Shown here one piece after another: positions 61,497 to 64,000 of a stretch of 64,000 bases of DNA (within the stretch, counting starts at the first letter, position 1; each line of letters begins with the position of its first letter). This stretch comes from Solirubrobacterales bacterium (lineage in GTDB: Bacteria; Actinomycetota; Thermoleophilia; Solirubrobacterales; JACPNS01): the NCBI GenBank assembly GCA_016185345.1, contig JACPNS010000005.1, forward strand, positions 98,117 through 162,116, given 5' to 3'. Both the position numbers and the translations under genes were made by a program. Under the pieces are notes generated by a model. That model saw only the letters and a program-made list of their open reading frames with translations, had not been told where the DNA came from and did no database searches.

Positions 61497-63010
61497 GGGT
61501 CGATATCGCCCAGTTCGCGGTGACGGCCCTGTTCGTGGTGCCGGGTCTCGCATTGCTCGTTGCGACGCGGGTGATCGCCTTCCGGGCGACCGAGATCGCG
61601 GCGGCCATCGGACTCGCCTACCTGACGGGCATGGCCGCTGTCATCACGCTGTCGATCCTGCTGCTGACCCTCGGTGTACCGATGAGCGCGCCGCTTTACT
61701 TGTTGGTGGCTGCGCTGATCACGGGTGCGCTCGCTGCGCGGCCGCTGGCTGCGGCGCGGCGAACGAGCCCCTCCACCAAGTCGGCTCGCGGCCGGCCGGA
61801 GATTGCCGACCTGCGCGCATGGCTCGGCGCACGCTCGACTGCATGGTGGCTCGCGGCGTTGACGGTGTTCGCGATCGCAGTCGTCGCGGTTCTCGGCTAC
61901 ATGTCAGCTGTGATGACGCCGGTCACCGGCTGGGACGGTTGGTCGATCTGGGCGCGCAAGGGGCTGATGCTTTTTTACAACGACTCGCTCCCGACGGAGT
62001 TCTTCCAGTCGGACTACTACTTCTTCATGCAGCCCGACTACCCGCTGTTGATCCCGGTGTGGGAATCGATCTTCTTCCGCTTCGCCGGCGCGCCGAACAC
62101 GCAGGCGTTGCACGCGCAGTTCTGGATCCTGCTGATCGCCGCGCTCTGGGCTGCGGGATTTCTGGCCCACCGCGCAGCGCCTGCGATTCGCGGCTCGAAG
62201 GAGTGGGCGGCTGCGATCTGGGCTCCGCTCCTTGCGATGGTGGCGATCTCGCCACACATTTACCAACAGACCTTGCAGATCTACGCCGACATTCCGATGG
62301 CGATATTCGCCCTGAGCGCGGCGTTCTGTTGCGCGACCTGGATCGAGACACGGCGAAACGGCTACCTCGTGCTGGCCGCCGTCTTGCTCGGCGGGCTCGC
62401 CAACATTAAGAACGAGGGTTTGATCACCGCGGTGGCGATTCTCGGGGGACTGCTGCTTGTCCAGCTTTTCAGAGTTCACGGGTCGCGCATGCGCTCGATC
62501 AAACCGGTCGTGCTTGCCGCCGGCTACACGGTGGTCGCTCTCCTTCCATGGAGAATCTGGATCACCGTGAACGATGTGGATGGACTCGTCTCGGTAACTG
62601 ACGGTCTGTCGCCGGCCTTCCTCTGGGAAAACAGGGACCGCATCAGCCCCTCCCTTGCGCAGTTCGCCAATCAGTTGATCACGCCCGGGCTGTGGAACTT
62701 CATCCCGACGATCGCGATCGCGCTGGCGATTGCCTGCCTGATCGTGAATGTCAGGCGACGTGTGGCTGCCTTCTACGCAGTCGTCACCGCGCTGACCGTG
62801 GCTGGGATCCTCTGGGGCTACGTGGTCGCGCCAACCGAGCTCGGCTCGCACCTGAATTCGTCGATCACCCGTCTGGTTGACGGCTTCGTGCTGATCTGCT
62901 TGGCAGCAGTGCTGCACCTGACGGTCTTGCTTGCAGCAGCCGGCGCTGGCGTATTCGCGGACGCCGAAGAATCGTCAGGCTCCGCGGCTGCGCCGCCAAC
63001 GCATGATTGA
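61493..63010 (+). CDS. Polytopic membrane protein, GT-C/GT39-like
   Basis: 505 residues with about eleven TM helices. The first long outer loop contains 'TGWDGWSIWARKGLMLFYN' and 'QPDYPLLIPVWES', the acidic and aromatic pattern of GT-C enzymes. Start GTG overlaps the upstream stop. The 3' end overlaps the convergent GT2 gene by 36 bp, with both reading frames apparently real there. Confidence 0.72.
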   Translation: MRVDIAQFAVTALFVVPGLALLVATRVIAFRATEIAAAIGLAYLTGMAAVITLSILLLTLGVPMSAPLYLLVAALITGALAARPLAAARRTSPSTKSARGRPEIADLRAWLGARSTAWWLAALTVFAIAVVAVLGYMSAVMTPVTGWDGWSIWARKGLMLFYNDSLPTEFFQSDYYFFMQPDYPLLIPVWESIFFRFAGAPNTQALHAQFWILLIAALWAAGFLAHRAAPAIRGSKEWAAAIWAPLLAMVAISPHIYQQTLQIYADIPMAIFALSAAFCCATWIETRRNGYLVLAAVLLGGLANIKNEGLITAVAILGGLLLVQLFRVHGSRMRSIKPVVLAAGYTVVALLPWRIWITVNDVDGLVSVTDGLSPAFLWENRDRISPSLAQFANQLITPGLWNFIPTIAIALAIACLIVNVRRRVAAFYAVVTALTVAGILWGYVVAPTELGSHLNSSITRLVDGFVLICLAAVLHLTVLLAAAGAGVFADAEESSGSAAAPPTHD

Positions 63011-63778
63011 GCGGTAGACGAGCACGATCGCACGGCTCATGAGCTGGTTGATCGCCACGGCGACGCGGTGGCCCTCGCCGTTGTCGACCGCGTTCTGCGC
63101 ATGCTCGACGAACTGCTCCTCAAAGCCGGTGATGCTGAGTGAATCGTCGGCCATGCGGAAGCGCGCGACGTCGGCATCGATGTACACGGGATTGCTGCGC
63201 CGGGCAAGGCGCAGCCAGAGGTCGTAATCGGCGCTGTACTTGAAGCGCTCGTCGAGCGCGCCGATCTCATCGAGCACGGTGCGCCGCACGAAGGTCGCGG
63301 GCGATGAGACGAAGTTGTTGGTCAGGTACAAGCGGAGCGAGAAGCGCTTGAGTAGAAAGTTCTTGTATGCCGTGACGGCCTTACGCGACTCCTCCCCGCT
63401 CCCGCCCATGATCTTGCAGCGTCCGACCGCCCACTCGGCGCCGTTTTCGCCGGCGAGCGCCGCGCCTACCACGGCCAGCGCGCCGGGCTCGTAGGTGTCA
63501 TCGGCGTTGAGCCAGGCGATCCAGTCCCCGGTGGCCATCGCGACACCCTTGTTGAAGGCATCCGAGAGACCGCGATCGGGCTCGCTGATGTACCGCAGGC
63601 GACCGGCTTCGGCCTCTTCGGCGAGCAGTTCAACTGTGCCGTCGGTCGAGCCGCCGTCAACGACGATGTGTTCGAGCGCCGGGTAGCCCTGCGACTGAAT
63701 GCTCGAAAGCGTCTCTCGAATCGTCGCATCTGCGTTATAGGTGGGCGTGACGACCGTAAGTGATGGAGCAGTGCTCAA
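62975..63778 (-). CDS. Family 2 glycosyltransferase
   Basis: 267 residues, GT-A fold. 'TVVTPTYNADATI', 'HIVVDGGSTDGT', 'ISEPDRGLSDAFNKG' and the DxD-like 'WLNADDTY'. The later 'YSADYDLWLRLARR' is typical of GT2 enzymes acting on polysaccharides. The start is a TTG sharing bases with the gmd stop (TTGA), so it is coupled to GDP-fucose synthesis; fucosyl or mannosyl transfer is plausible. Confidence 0.88.
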   Translation of the reverse strand: MSTAPSLTVVTPTYNADATIRETLSSIQSQGYPALEHIVVDGGSTDGTVELLAEEAEAGRLRYISEPDRGLSDAFNKGVAMATGDWIAWLNADDTYEPGALAVVGAALAGENGAEWAVGRCKIMGGSGEESRKAVTAYKNFLLKRFSLRLYLTNNFVSSPATFVRRTVLDEIGALDERFKYSADYDLWLRLARRSNPVYIDADVARFRMADDSLSITGFEEQFVEHAQNAVDNGEGHRVAVAINQLMSRAIVLVYRSIMRWRRSRGA

Positions 63779-64000
63779 GAAGCTGGGCGGCGTCCGGTCA
63801 GGTCTTCCATGTCGGCATCAACCATCCCTGTGACCAGCTCGTCAAAGCTGACCTTCGGCTCCCAGCCAAGCTTTTCTTTGGCCTTGGTCGCGTCCCCGAT
63901 CAGCAGGTCTACTTCCGTCGGTCGGTAGTAGCGCGGATCGATCTCCACGTAGTCCTCGTAGTTGAGGCCGACATGGCCGAATGCCTTCTCGCAGAATTCG
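63775..64000 (-). CDS. gmd: GDP-mannose 4,6-dehydratase, C-terminal part
   Basis: Only the last 74 codons are inside the window; the gene continues beyond 64000. 'DPRYYRPTEVDLLIGDATKAKEKLGWEP' (the family's C-terminal block) followed by 'FDELVTGMVDAD' identifies Gmd. It converts GDP-mannose to GDP-4-keto-6-deoxymannose, the substrate of the synthase at 56971-58014. Confidence 0.92.
   Translation of the reverse strand, partial: EFCEKAFGHVGLNYEDYVEIDPRYYRPTEVDLLIGDATKAKEKLGWEPKVSFDELVTGMVDADMEDLTGRRPAS

Overview
The window looks like the chromosome of a high-GC actinobacterium, most likely of the Thermoleophilia (Solirubrobacter / Conexibacter / Patulibacter-like). This is inferred from strong G/C bias at third codon positions, GTG/TTG starts with GTGA/ATGA gene overlaps, a class II (B12-dependent) ribonucleotide reductase, large exported proteins with delta-60, Ig-like and FN3 modules and lysine-rich C-termini, and a tRNA gene without encoded CCA. 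There are no rRNA genes, IS elements, prophage genes or CRISPR arrays. One tRNA (Thr, CGU) lies at 24258-24330.

Layout. 0-8.6 kb: a giant secreted repeat protein, a 1-Cys peroxiredoxin and a GH88-like hydrolase. 8.6-21.5 kb: a cyclic-di-GMP and phosphorelay block. It holds a 1523-residue membrane protein with two HD-GYP and two GGDEF domains, a 733-residue paralogue of its C-terminal half, two tandem hybrid histidine kinases and a YihY-type membrane protein. The promoter regions of the two paralogous cyclase genes carry the same 24-bp element. 21.6-24.5 kb: a Pif1/RecD-like helicase, a VapBC-type toxin-antitoxin pair with a repeated operator, and tRNA-Thr.

24.5-27.6 kb: a tightly coupled four-gene operon (haem-oxygenase-fold di-iron protein, Rieske protein, HemK2-like methyltransferase, topoisomerase IB). 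With the shared cyclase element it is the best candidate for undescribed biology here. 27.6-33.4 kb: housekeeping genes (enoyl-CoA hydratase, bicupin, NUDIX, EEP phosphatase/nuclease) and a tmk - DUF418-like - holB - DUF1697 operon joined by overlapping start/stop codons. 33.5-40.3 kb: an envelope-signalling operon of two exported beta-propeller/FecR-like proteins followed by a CHASE2 adenylate/guanylate cyclase.

40.6-49.8 kb: an NAD-dependent sugar epimerase, two GT-C-type membrane proteins, nrdJ with a structured leader, and a polysaccharide deacetylase that lacks part of its catalytic core. 49.8-64 kb: a surface-polysaccharide locus with rhamnosyltransferase-like GT2/GT4 enzymes, DUF2142 and other polytopic proteins, GDP-fucose synthesis (gmd at the right edge, fcl at 57 kb), a methyltransferase, a flippase, and a polyprenyl-phosphate sugar transferase gene broken by a one-base frameshift.

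Two architectural points recur. Many co-directional genes are coupled by 4-nt stop/start overlaps, and four convergent pairs end on a shared CTAG or TTAG tetranucleotide, so neither gene has room for its own terminator. All functions are read from motifs and family knowledge; no database search was possible.
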